Under the pieces are notes generated by a model that saw only the letters and a list, made by a program, of their open reading frames with translations, did not search any database and was not told the origin of the DNA. A stretch of 10,268 nucleotides of DNA from assembly GCA_016839995.1 (NCBI GenBank), contig JAEOTD010000107.1:1-10268 (forward strand). The letters are read 5' to 3'. Shown in pieces: positions 1 to 6,501 of this stretch. This DNA is from Candidatus Hermodarchaeota archaeon (GTDB taxonomy: Archaea; Asgardarchaeota; Hermodarchaeia; Hermodarchaeales; Hermodarchaeaceae). How positions within the stretch are numbered: position 1 is the first letter of the stretch; every line of letters starts with the position of its first letter. Position numbers and translations under genes: made by a program.

Positions 1-2
1 AA

Positions 3-92
3 CGGCGAATCGCAACACTGATTGACTCGCCTTACTTGCCAGAGGGTGAAGCGCTCTTTACGATTGTAGCACAAGGCATCTCAGATGCGTAG
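3..92 (+). CDS. C-terminal end of an unidentified protein (partial)
   Basis: An open frame enters from the left edge and stops at TAG 90-92. It gives 29 residues ending in EALFTIVAQGISDA. The mix of hydrophobic, acidic and small residues looks like ordinary protein, and no other gene occupies this stretch on either strand. It converges on the minus-strand gene ending at 141, with a 48-base gap. I do not recognise the family from so short a tail. The start lies outside the window. A chance open frame of this length is possible, so confidence is moderate. Confidence 0.45.
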   Translation, partial: RRIATLIDSPYLPEGEALFTIVAQGISDA

Positions 93-140
93 CAGCACTC
101 GCGAGTAGTATATCAGCAGCTTGGTAGTACTCGATTTTGA

Positions 141-377
141 TTATTTCGTTCGTTGTTGACAGAAATAGTGGATTGGACCTATGCATATGATAACGACACC
201 CATACCCATAATGCCAAAAGCTGGACTGTAGTTGATACTGAGACCAGAAATTTGTTGCATCTGGTATAATGCATAGCGGACTGATTCGTAACCCCAAATT
301 ATTAGGACTAACCCAAGGATAACAAGGAGTGTATAACAAAGAATCATCATGTAGTTACGTCGATCTTTTCCACTCAT
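141..377 (-). CDS. Small two-helix membrane protein
   Basis: The product is 78 residues of unknown function. A short basic N-terminus (MSGKDRRNY) is followed by two hydrophobic stretches at about residues 10-30 and 53-72, then a short basic tail (QQRTK). The reading frame is open back to 458, but I take the ATG at 377 because GAGGGA sits about 6 bases upstream of it. The extra 27 residues of the longer form have no such signal and cover a likely promoter region. It follows the endonuclease gene on the same strand after 124 bases and probably has its own promoter. No conserved motif, cysteine pair or catalytic pattern is visible, so no function is assigned. Confidence 0.6.
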   Translation of the reverse strand: MSGKDRRNYMMILCYTLLVILGLVLIIWGYESVRYALYQMQQISGLSINYSPAFGIMGMGVVIICIGPIHYFCQQRTK

Positions 378-461
378 CGATTTCCCTCTTTTATTGATGA
401 AAGTAAGCAATTGTATAACTGTTACTTCATTGGTAAAGAGAATGAAGACTATCTTCAAGTG

Positions 462-473
462 ATTTAATTTTCG
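462..473 (-). promoter_or_regulatory. BRE/TATA-like promoter for the two-helix protein
   Basis: Reading the minus strand, CGAAAA (BRE-like) is followed by TTAAAT (TATA-like). Transcription would start near 440, about 60 bases before the ATG at 377. A second TATA-like site, TTATACAA, lies nearer the gene at about 408-416. This is a sequence match only. Confidence 0.35.
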
Positions 474-501
474 AGAAGAAATTTCAAAGACCAGTTATTG
501 A

Positions 502-918
502 TTAGATTCTTATTGTCATCCACCGGACACGTTTTGCGTTGACAAGAGATGCGATTCGTTTTTCAGTAGGGCTAAGTTGGGCATTGCCGGTTTTAATGTC
601 GATTAGGACGATTTCTGTGGGATGATTCTGGCTGTACCCGTCGAAGACGATGTAGTCGATGGGGGAGCCGATGAATCGGGCGTCAGCGGGTTGAAAGGGA
701 AAGGCTTCGAGGAGTGGAGCCATTTGTTCACCGATTTTCCCCTTCAGTACGGCGCGGCTTCGTGTCAGGGCGTCTTTGCGGATACGGTCTTTTTCGTGTT
801 GGACCTGTTGTTGGACGCGGATATTGATCATGCGTTTTTGGTAGATGTTGTAGAGAATAAGTCCGAGGATGATGAGTAAGAGTATGCCGATGGTGAATTC
901 GAGGAGCAAGGGTTCCAC
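502..918 (-). CDS. Membrane-anchored Holliday-junction-resolvase-like endonuclease
   Basis: The 138-residue protein has an N-terminal membrane helix (about residues 8-25), a basic and Gln-rich linker (28-58, possibly coiled), then a compact nuclease domain (60-138). The domain matches what I recall of the Holliday-resolvase-related endonuclease family (PF10107): GKIGEQ with E64, the DARFIGSPIDYIVFDG stretch with D79 and D88, and IDIKTG with D107 and K109. This is a PD-(D/E)XK-like metal site with D-x-K. The expected acidic and lysine residues are all present, so it may be an active nuclease, held at the inner face of the membrane. The start is GTG at 918; no ATG or convincing alternative lies upstream in frame, and the ribosome site is weak (AGAGAG abutting the start). 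It lies 72 bases downstream of the PAS gene on the same strand and may share its transcript. Family assignment is firm; the true DNA or RNA substrate is unknown. Confidence 0.82.
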   Translation of the reverse strand: MEPLLLEFTIGILLLIILGLILYNIYQKRMINIRVQQQVQHEKDRIRKDALTRSRAVLKGKIGEQMAPLLEAFPFQPADARFIGSPIDYIVFDGYSQNHPTEIVLIDIKTGNAQLSPTEKRIASLVNAKRVRWMTIRI

Positions 919-990
919 CTCTCTGGTAGGGGAGTATTCCCAGAGGGCTAGATATACTCCACGAAATGTGATTCCGAAGGGGTTTCAGAA

Positions 991-1398
991 CTAGTCGAGG
1001 AGCCGTTTCTCGCCTTTAAGCGCGCGAATGTTAGTGATATCTTGGCTCACTTCAAGACAACCAAGATATTTACCTTTATTATCATGAACGGCGAAGTAGC
1101 GGATGTATATAAACTGGTCTTTGAGGTTAATCCAGAATTCAGCTGTTTTTCGTTTGCCAGCTCGAAAATCGTCAAGAATTTGTTGGACTTTGTGCAGGCT
1201 CTTTTGGGGATGGCAGGCTTGGACAGTGCGTCCAATGACAGCGGGAGTTCGACCAAAGATGCGGTCTCCAGATTCACTGTAAAACTGGACTTTATCGTCT
1301 TTATCGACGAAGGTGATGTCGAAAGGCAGAGTATTGAATATGCCTTGAAGAACCTCATGAGATAAGGTTCCGGTTTCAAAATTGACTGATTCTGTCAT
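991..1398 (-). CDS. Stand-alone PAS domain protein of the DUF438 (PAS_10) type
   Basis: The protein is 135 residues and is essentially one PAS domain. The pattern is that of the C-terminal PAS domain of DUF438 proteins: LPFDITFVDKDDKVQFY (24-40), RIFGRTPAVIGR (47-57), ACHPQKS (61-67), TAEFWI (85-90), IYIRYFAVHD (97-106), LEVSQDIT (115-122), ending in KGEKRLLD. In DUF438 proteins this domain follows a hemerythrin-like region that is absent here. The conserved C62-H63-P64 could bind a cofactor such as heme, but that is inference. No kinase, HTH or other output domain is present, so it must act through a partner or as a small sensor. The ATG at 1398 has a good ribosome site (GGTGAG, 6 bases upstream). 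A palindrome and a TATA-like site lie just upstream. Confidence 0.85.
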   Translation of the reverse strand: MTESVNFETGTLSHEVLQGIFNTLPFDITFVDKDDKVQFYSESGDRIFGRTPAVIGRTVQACHPQKSLHKVQQILDDFRAGKRKTAEFWINLKDQFIYIRYFAVHDNKGKYLGCLEVSQDITNIRALKGEKRLLD

Positions 1399-1414
1399 AA
1401 TTGTCTCACCTTCT

Positions 1415-1424
1415 GGAACGTTCC
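1415..1424. promoter_or_regulatory. Perfect palindrome at the predicted start of PAS-gene transcription
   Basis: GGAACGTTCC is a perfect 10-base palindrome. It lies between the TATA-like site (1435-1446) and the ribosome site of the PAS gene, and overlaps the position where transcription would begin. A repressor bound here would block RNA polymerase loading or escape, a common arrangement in archaea. It could also be chance. Confidence 0.3.
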
Positions 1425-1434
1425 TCGTGGTTGA

Positions 1435-1446
1435 CTAATAAATCAG
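1435..1446 (-). promoter_or_regulatory. TATA-like promoter for the PAS and nuclease genes
   Basis: On the minus strand the site reads GATTTATTAG, about 40 bases before the PAS start codon. Transcription would begin near 1415 and leave a short leader that contains the GGTGAG ribosome site. The nuclease gene downstream could ride on the same transcript. Confidence 0.35.
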
Positions 1447-1463
1447 ATGGATTATCAAACCAA

Positions 1464-2663
1464 CTAGCTGGTTTTTGGGTATTTACGTCGAATCAGAACC
1501 ACGGAAATACCTGCAACGATGGCTGTAGTGATGAGGGCACCTACTCCGATGGCTAAGGGAAGTAGGTTATCTAGAGCACTTGCTGAAGGCAAGATATACT
1601 CTGAAAGCAGATACGAGGGATTAAAGGCAGTACTACGGGCTGTGAAGACAACTACCATGTCTAGGTTTGGTATCACGTAGATATGTTGGTTGAGATAACC
1701 ATGAGCCGCGTAGGCTCCGAGATCTGGGTGAATCCACCATTGGTACCCGTACTCGGTGACACTATCAACGGTTGCATGACTAGCTGTGGAGGCTGCAACC
1801 CAAGAAGCGGGGACGATTTGTTGTCCGTCCCAAGTGCCATTATGGAGATAGAGAAACCCGAATTTTGCCATATCTCGTGCACGGAGTTGGAGTGCGGAAC
1901 CACCGTTAACATTTCCTTGGGGATCATGGGACCAGTAATAGTCTGTGATTCCCAGGGGAGAGAAGAGATTGGATTCAGCAAAGGAGAGAGTGGAAGTTCC
2001 AGTTGTCTGGTGAACGATTGCTGAGAGGAGATGGGAGCCACCGGTGTTGTATACCCAATTTGCTCCCGGTGTGAAGTCCATGGGTCGATTGATCACAAAT
2101 TCTACCCAGTTTGAGCTGGTGGTCATGCGTTGCCAGTCATTATTGGGATTTGAATACGGATACGTCCATTCATCCCAGGGTAGCCCTGAAGTCATTGTCA
2201 GAAGGTGTTCAACCGTGATTGCCTCTTTTCGGCTATCGAGGTTATCAATGGTGAGATGGGAGAAAATGTCAACCAGCCGATCGTCTAAGTTTAGAAAACC
2301 TTGGTTGATTGCAATCCCAATGAGAGCTGAGGAAACACTCTTTGTGCAGGAATAGATGTTGCTGGATAGATTCACACGGTCAGGAATGCCCAAGTAATTC
2401 TCATAGACAAGATAGCCATGACGAATGATGAGAATGGAGCGTAAGGCAAATCCCCAGGGTTGAGCGGCAATATTCTGTTCCATCTGAGTCAGCAAGGTTG
2501 GATTCATGCCTTGTGATGTGGGAGTTGCAGTTTGCCAATCATCTGTTGGCCAATAATCAGGTTCATTCGCTTTGGTTACAACTTCCATGTGACCTGAAAT
2601 GAAAAATAAAGATGCAAGGAGTAAAGGAAGGAGTGTGGCAACAAGAAGTTGATTTCGTTTCAT
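1464..2663 (-). CDS. Secreted, membrane-anchored beta-lactamase-family serine hydrolase (paralogue 1)
   Basis: This 399-residue protein is a class C beta-lactamase/penicillin-binding-protein-fold serine hydrolase. A signal peptide covers about residues 1-24. The SxxK motif is S105-C-T-K108, with S105 the nucleophile and K108 the general base. The second motif is Y205-N-T in the WVYNTGGSHLLSAIV stretch, and H321-G-Y near the C-terminus fills the place of the KTG box. A C-terminal membrane helix (about 366-391) with the tail RRKYPK would hold it on the outer face of the cell. Relatives hydrolyse esters, amides or D-amino peptides; the substrate cannot be told here, and true antibiotic resistance is unlikely in this context. 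It is close to the protein at 4055-5272, sharing PDYWPT, QGM, SCTKS and DSRKEA. The ATG at 2663 is kept because it directly precedes the signal peptide; the ribosome site is weak (GGATGA). Confidence 0.9.
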   Translation of the reverse strand: MKRNQLLVATLLPLLLASLFFISGHMEVVTKANEPDYWPTDDWQTATPTSQGMNPTLLTQMEQNIAAQPWGFALRSILIIRHGYLVYENYLGIPDRVNLSSNIYSCTKSVSSALIGIAINQGFLNLDDRLVDIFSHLTIDNLDSRKEAITVEHLLTMTSGLPWDEWTYPYSNPNNDWQRMTTSSNWVEFVINRPMDFTPGANWVYNTGGSHLLSAIVHQTTGTSTLSFAESNLFSPLGITDYYWSHDPQGNVNGGSALQLRARDMAKFGFLYLHNGTWDGQQIVPASWVAASTASHATVDSVTEYGYQWWIHPDLGAYAAHGYLNQHIYVIPNLDMVVVFTARSTAFNPSYLLSEYILPSASALDNLLPLAIGVGALITTAIVAGISVVLIRRKYPKTS

Positions 2664-2691
2664 GGCTAATCATCCATGTTTTTTCACTGAG

Positions 2692-2706
2692 TTGAAAGGT
2701 ATAAAG
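2692..2706 (-). promoter_or_regulatory. TATA box shared with the paralogous hydrolase gene (copy 1)
   Basis: The plus strand reads TTGAAAGGTATAAAG, so the minus strand carries CTTTATACC. It lies 29-43 bases before the hydrolase ATG at 2663, implying a transcript start near 2677 and a very short leader. Thirteen of 15 bases match the box upstream of the second hydrolase gene at 5316-5330. Confidence 0.5.
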
Positions 2707-2803
2707 TTAGAGTTACTGTCCGGTTATGAAAAGATTCAGAAAGACACCCATTGACGCAGTTTTCTGAAATAACCAGTTCAGAAACGAGGACTGAGTTAAT
2801 AAT

Positions 2804-3544
2804 TCACATGAAAACGATTCTATCAGGTTTTTGACCAAAAATCAGTAAATACCGACTATTGGCTTGGATTGGACCGCGGGTGAGATCCTCTTCCATTCGT
2901 GCTAAGCCATTCCTGAAAGCTTCGGAAGAGATTAGGTGTAAGCAAGAGAAGACTTTGTCCCGGTAAGCTTGGATATCGGTGAGTTCAAAGGAGAGTTCGA
3001 CTTGAACCTGTTGGATTTTCTGAAATCCTGCATCCCCCATTCGTTTGCGTAACGCAAGGGTTGAGGGATAGCGATTAAGATCAACGGATATTGTTTCAGG
3101 AAAGTAAAACGCAAGAGGACGTCGATTTCGAATTATCTCCTCTGAATCGGTGACCGTGCTTATGTGACCACCTGGTTTGAGAACCCGAAAGATTTCAGTG
3201 AAGTAAGGAACGACATTTTCAAGGTGATGAATTACATCTACTGAAAAGACGCAGTCGAATGTATTCTCATCAAATTCGAGGTTTTCAGCTATCCCTTCTT
3301 TGAATGTTACTTGTGGAGAGTGCTGTATAGCCTGTGTGATCATTTGCTGTGATGAATCGATTCCCCAGGAAGCAGCATTGGTAACCTTATGTAACGCTCC
3401 AATGTAGTTTCCCGTTCCACATCCAACTTCCAAGACCTTGGAGTTTTGAGTAACTTGACTTGTCTGAATTAGTGATTTTAGGACTTCAGAGTGAACACGA
3501 CGATGAAGCCCATATTCCTGGGCGAGTTCGTCATAGTCAATCAT
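2804..3544 (-). CDS. Class I SAM-dependent methyltransferase
   Basis: The product is 246 residues with a Rossmann methyltransferase fold of the Methyltransf_11/UbiE-like type. Motif I is VLEVGCGTG (37-45), which binds S-adenosylmethionine. The acidic residue for the ribose is D63 in GIDSSQQMI. Motif II/III follow as FDCVFSVDVIHHLE (96-109) and RVLKPGGHIST (120-130). The C-terminal third (about 150-240) is not recognisable and would set substrate choice. No signal peptide or membrane helix is seen, so it should be cytosolic. The ATG at 3544 has a GGGAGTGA-like ribosome site about 7 bases upstream. It stands between the two serine hydrolase paralogues on the same strand but has its own upstream region, shared with a divergent small gene. 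Small molecule, lipid or protein could be the substrate. Confidence 0.85.
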   Translation of the reverse strand: MIDYDELAQEYGLHRRVHSEVLKSLIQTSQVTQNSKVLEVGCGTGNYIGALHKVTNAASWGIDSSQQMITQAIQHSPQVTFKEGIAENLEFDENTFDCVFSVDVIHHLENVVPYFTEIFRVLKPGGHISTVTDSEEIIRNRRPLAFYFPETISVDLNRYPSTLALRKRMGDAGFQKIQQVQVELSFELTDIQAYRDKVFSCLHLISSEAFRNGLARMEEDLTRGPIQANSRYLLIFGQKPDRIVFM

Positions 3545-3631
3545 GCAGTATCACTCCCTAAAGCCACTCAATCATTTTTGGGGGTTTTGGTAAAGATACC
3601 GGCGGAGGGTTGAATTCGCTCAATTGAAAAG

Positions 3632-3638
3632 ATTTAAT
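3632..3638. promoter_or_regulatory. Possible divergent TATA site
   Basis: ATTTAAT lies inside the near-symmetric GATTTAATC, with A-rich BRE-like sequence (GAAAAG) on the left. On the plus strand it would start transcription near 3660, 17 bases before the 54-residue gene. On the minus strand it could serve the methyltransferase, with a leader of about 65 bases. Symmetry makes use in both directions possible but not proven. Confidence 0.3.
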
Positions 3639-3676
3639 CCGTTTTGAATACTTGAAATCCTGTGGCTGAACCGAGT

Positions 3677-3841
3677 ATGTTATCAGAGACACCAGACAAT
3701 GAAACACCGGATTATGAGGGAATTGACGATTCATCGATTCGTCGCAAAGTGATTGGCTGCTGTGCCATCCTAATCATTGTAGTCTTTTTTATCGCCCTCA
3801 TTGTGGGTTACTCACCCTGGTTTAGACCGTTCTTTCCTTGA
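3677..3841 (+). CDS. 54-residue single-helix membrane protein
   Basis: The ATG at 3677 opens a 54-codon frame ending in TGA at 3839-3841. The first 20 residues are strongly acidic (seven Asp/Glu), then IRRK (21-24), one hydrophobic helix (about 26-44, beginning IGCCAILIIVVFF) and a short aromatic tail (SPWFRPFFP). The positive residues before the helix suggest the acidic N-terminus stays in the cytoplasm and the tail faces out. This layout of charged, basic and hydrophobic blocks is unlikely in a chance frame. There is no clear ribosome site; a TATA-like site at 3632-3638 would leave a leader of about 17 bases. It is divergent from the methyltransferase. No family is recognised. Confidence 0.55.
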   Translation: MLSETPDNETPDYEGIDDSSIRRKVIGCCAILIIVVFFIALIVGYSPWFRPFFP

Positions 3842-3957
3842 TGAGGGTTAATAAGAAGATCATTTCAGACCTTGGAATATTAAAGGAAGTAGTACGGCTC
3901 CCGGGACACCCGATTTGGACCAAGAGGTTGGAGGGGATTGGAACTATTTAGTCCAAA

Positions 3958-3977
3958 TTTTCCAATGTTTTCCAATG
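3958..3977. repeat. Two tandem copies of a 10-base unit
   Basis: TTTTCCAATG occurs twice head to tail without a mismatch. It sits in the 213-base stretch between the 54-residue gene and the end of the second hydrolase gene. Apart from this and a 36-codon open frame from 3841 to 3951, I see nothing in that stretch. The repeat is one helical turn long, so a binding site is possible, but replication slippage would give the same picture. Confidence 0.5.
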
Positions 3978-4054
3978 CTTGGGGACCTACTGCTGGTGGA
4001 CAACGGATTTCGGAAAGCCGGAATTCGGATGTCCATGGGGAGCCGTTGGAGGAG

Positions 4055-5272
4055 TCAGCTTGATGAGAGGCTTGGTCGACGCCGATAGAGGAGATAGACG
4101 CTGACCGAGACGATGGGAACGATGATAACGATTGCCCCAATGATGATGGTGGCAAGCAAATCACCATTTAGAGGGAGTCCGCCACCCACAATTACGCCAG
4201 TGGCGGGAAGGACATAGTCCTCGAGGAGAATGTCCTGTTCCACATAATTGGTAGAAGCCGTAAAGACTACGACCATATCCAAGGAAGGAAAGACATAGAT
4301 GTATTGGCTAAGGTATCCACGGGCAGAAAACGCCTCAATAATTGGGGAAGTCCACCATTGGTATCCGTAGCCCGTACGATCATTTAGTGTTGAATGGCTT
4401 GCTGTAGCGGTTGTAACCCACTCTGCTGGTACAACTTGTACGCCATCCCAAGTGCCATTGTTTAGGAAGAGGAATCCGAGTTTCGCCATGTCTCGGGGTG
4501 TTAGACGAAGATTCGCTCCGCCAAATGCATTATCTTCAGAGTCTTTGCCCCAATCGTAATGGGTGATTCCAATGGGTCCAAAGAGTTTCTCTTCAGCATA
4601 TCTGTGGGCATATTGGCCTGTTGTGACGTTGACAATGGTTGAAAGCAGATGGGAAGCCCCTGAGTTATAGTTCCATACTTCACCAGGTTCGTGTGCCATG
4701 GGTCGATCAAGGACAAATTGTACCCAGTCTGAGCTACTGGTCATTTGATTGTACGGGCTACCTGAACCATAGGGGTGTTCAGGCCAATCAAATCCATCAG
4801 TCATTGTCAAAAGGTGTTTAACTGTCATTGCTTCTTTTCGTGAGTCCATATTCGCAATTGTACGATCACTGAAGAAATCAACAACAGGGTCATCGACACT
4901 ACTGATGTGACCTTCTGATAAGGCAATACCCACGAGCGTGGAGGTGAAGCTTTTCGTACAGGAGAAGATGTTCCGTCGATGGGTTTCATCATATGTTCCA
5001 TAGTAGCTTTCATGGACAATGTAACCATTCTTGATGACAGTGGAAGACACCACAGCAAAGCCCCAATCAACTTCGTCAATGAAATCATCCATGGCAGTGA
5101 GATATGATCCATCCATGCCCTGATCTTCAGGAGTCGAGGTTTGCCAAGCGGTCGTGGGCCAGTAATCAGGCACCCATGTAGAATGCTCTTGAGTTCCACT
5201 AGCAGGTACGAAAGTAAAGAAGAGAATCAACAAGGGTAAGCATACTATTAGAGCAAAGCGTTTGTGTGTCAT
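4055..5272 (-). CDS. Secreted, membrane-anchored beta-lactamase-family serine hydrolase (paralogue 2)
   Basis: This 405-residue protein has the same design as the protein at 1464-2663. A signal peptide covers about 1-26. The SxxK motif is S104-C-T-K107, the second motif is Y202-N-S in VWNYNSGASHLLSTIV, and the third-motif region is ARGYLSQ (317-323), with R318 where the paralogue has His. A C-terminal helix (about 371-396) and the tail YRRRP anchor it outside the cell. By eye roughly half of the residues match the paralogue, so the pair arose by duplication and then diverged. The frame is open back to 5320, but the ATG at 5272 is preferred: it directly precedes the signal peptide and has AGGAAGGA about 5 bases upstream, while the longer form would run past the predicted start of transcription. 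Substrate unknown; ester, amide or D-peptide hydrolysis is typical of the family. Confidence 0.9.
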   Translation of the reverse strand: MTHKRFALIVCLPLLILFFTFVPASGTQEHSTWVPDYWPTTAWQTSTPEDQGMDGSYLTAMDDFIDEVDWGFAVVSSTVIKNGYIVHESYYGTYDETHRRNIFSCTKSFTSTLVGIALSEGHISSVDDPVVDFFSDRTIANMDSRKEAMTVKHLLTMTDGFDWPEHPYGSGSPYNQMTSSSDWVQFVLDRPMAHEPGEVWNYNSGASHLLSTIVNVTTGQYAHRYAEEKLFGPIGITHYDWGKDSEDNAFGGANLRLTPRDMAKLGFLFLNNGTWDGVQVVPAEWVTTATASHSTLNDRTGYGYQWWTSPIIEAFSARGYLSQYIYVFPSLDMVVVFTASTNYVEQDILLEDYVLPATGVIVGGGLPLNGDLLATIIIGAIVIIVPIVSVSVYLLYRRRPSLSSS

Positions 5273-5315
5273 CCGTGTCCTTCCTGAAAGGGACCAGCTG
5301 GAGCCAACTTCTAAA

Positions 5316-5330
5316 TTCAAAGGTATATAG
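5316..5330 (-). promoter_or_regulatory. TATA box shared with the paralogous hydrolase gene (copy 2)
   Basis: The plus strand reads TTCAAAGGTATATAG, so the minus strand carries CTATATACC. Transcription would start near 5300 and leave a leader of about 30 bases that includes the AGGAAGGA ribosome site. It matches the box at 2692-2706 in 13 of 15 bases, including bases downstream of TATA that promoters need not share. Confidence 0.5.
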
Positions 5331-5455
5331 TCGTGGAAACCGGCAAGTTCGAAAATCGGACCTCAAGCGAGGGCATCGAACAAGAAACCGAACTTCGTGG
5401 TTCATATAATTTCGAACAGTACAAAAGACCAGTCTAGCTATGAGGAGAGAGGAGG

Positions 5456-6424
5456 CTAGAATCCGGCTTGGTTAAGCATTTCCTCAAGACGAATTTCTCG
5501 TAGTCCCTTGAAGTGGCGTTGAGGATAGAATACGAGCATCTCTATTGAATCAACCATCGGTCCCCGTTTCAGTGATTGATGAATCTTTTCAAAGATACCC
5601 ACGTTTTCAACTACGAAGGTGCTGAAGAGGAGTGGATCAGAGGCTGAGGCGTAAGAATACCAGTGCTCAACCGGGTATTTTTCTTGAAGCCAGCCAGCGA
5701 GGTCTGAGGGATTTCCTTTGTCTTCGGCGTAAGTGATTCGAGCCGCATACGAGATATTGCCTCCGGCATTGAGATTCCAGAAACTCCGGAAATGTACTGG
5801 TTCTTTTGAGGCTCGCTCTTCAGGGTGCAGTTCACTAGTAATGGCAAAAGCACGAGCTGTTGCTCGATTTCCACCAAGTTGTTCTAATACCCGGCGGATT
5901 GTCCGTGCAGTCAATCCAGTATATTTAGCAAGGTCCACAATTGACATGCGTGCATTTTTCCGGAGCTGGTTCAGCACTTTCAATTGTAGGGGAGTGAAGG
6001 TGACTTTACCCCCTTTTTCTGTCAACAGAGTGTGAATTTCCACCTCACCGACTCCTTCTTGGCTACGAAGGAATCGGCTTAGTTCATTCAACCCGTTTGC
6101 ACCATTGTACTCTCCAAAGGTGACTATATCACCATTGGAGAGGTAGGCAGCACGATGAATCATAGGATTATTACCGATTTTGTTAATGAGGAGTTCATCA
6201 TCTTGGCTACCATCGGTACGAAGAAATGCGACGATCATCTCGGCATCAATCATGCTCAAACTTAGCCAAACAGAGAACCGTTTGAGGATACCACTCGTTT
6301 GGAGTTTGGTGACCCGCTTTTTTATTGCGTTAGCACTGATTTCGAATCGCCGGGCCAATGCTTCATAGGATACCCGGCAATTGGCGTCCAAGGCATAGAA
6401 AATGCCTTTGTCAATTAGGTCCAT
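5456..6424 (-). CDS. Lrp/AsnC-family transcription regulator with two tandem modules
   Basis: The 322-residue protein is about twice the usual Lrp/AsnC length (around 150). Module 1 has a helix-turn-helix at about 1-45 (residues VSYEALARRFEISANAIKKR are diagnostic), followed by an RAM-like ligand domain to about 135. Module 2 has a second helix-turn-helix at about 143-183 (MSIVDLAKYTGLTARTIRR) and a more diverged RAM-like region to the end. Such a fusion could work as a built-in dimer, with the two halves free to specialise. I considered siroheme decarboxylase (AhbA/B, NirDL), which has a similar fold and length when fused, but the heme-pathway signature sequences are not seen and no tetrapyrrole genes are nearby. 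The ATG at 6424 is preferred over the in-frame GTG at 6457 because the family starts directly with the first helix. The 163-base upstream region holds operator-like repeats, which fit self-regulation. Confidence 0.85.
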   Translation of the reverse strand: MDLIDKGIFYALDANCRVSYEALARRFEISANAIKKRVTKLQTSGILKRFSVWLSLSMIDAEMIVAFLRTDGSQDDELLINKIGNNPMIHRAAYLSNGDIVTFGEYNGANGLNELSRFLRSQEGVGEVEIHTLLTEKGGKVTFTPLQLKVLNQLRKNARMSIVDLAKYTGLTARTIRRVLEQLGGNRATARAFAITSELHPEERASKEPVHFRSFWNLNAGGNISYAARITYAEDKGNPSDLAGWLQEKYPVEHWYSYASASDPLLFSTFVVENVGIFEKIHQSLKRGPMVDSIEMLVFYPQRHFKGLREIRLEEMLNQAGF

Positions 6425-6501
6425 GGCAGACACCACGCAGAAGGGGAGAACCTCCACACGAGTAGGGGAAGCAGCTTAACAACTAGCTACATGCTATTCT
6501 G

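Noticed and set aside
622..879. 85-codon plus-strand frame, antisense to the endonuclease gene
   Set aside because: The endonuclease frame shows clear family motifs. The Val/Asp/Gly-rich antisense product is what codon complementarity would give.
3841..3951. 36-codon plus-strand frame starting in a TGATG overlap with the end of the 54-residue gene
   Set aside because: The overlap suggests coupling, but the peptide (MRVNKKIISDLG at its start) has no recognisable feature and is short enough to arise by chance. It would need conservation to be accepted.
4055..4110. Box C-like (TTGATGA) and box D-like (CTGA) pair suggesting a C/D guide RNA
   Set aside because: It lies inside the coding end of the second hydrolase gene, box C is imperfect, and no C'/D' boxes or clear guide target are seen.
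3880..4167. 95-codon minus-strand frame partly overlapping the end of the second hydrolase gene
   Set aside because: It overlaps the real hydrolase frame, and its Ser/Pro-rich product has no start signal or protein-like order. Treated as a shadow.
1464..5320. Antibiotic resistance island, suggested by two beta-lactamase-fold genes
   Set aside because: The proteins are membrane-anchored surface hydrolases of the broad SxxK family, the KTG box is replaced, no mobile element is present, and the surroundings look archaeal.
5380..5410. Inverted repeat GAAC-TTCGTG-GTTC near the end of the regulator gene
   Set aside because: The arms are only four bases with no T-run after them in either direction, so neither terminator nor operator can be supported.
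6330..6360. TTCGAATC stretch resembling a tRNA T-loop
   Set aside because: It is within the first helix-turn-helix of the regulator gene, and no acceptor, D or anticodon arms can be formed around it.
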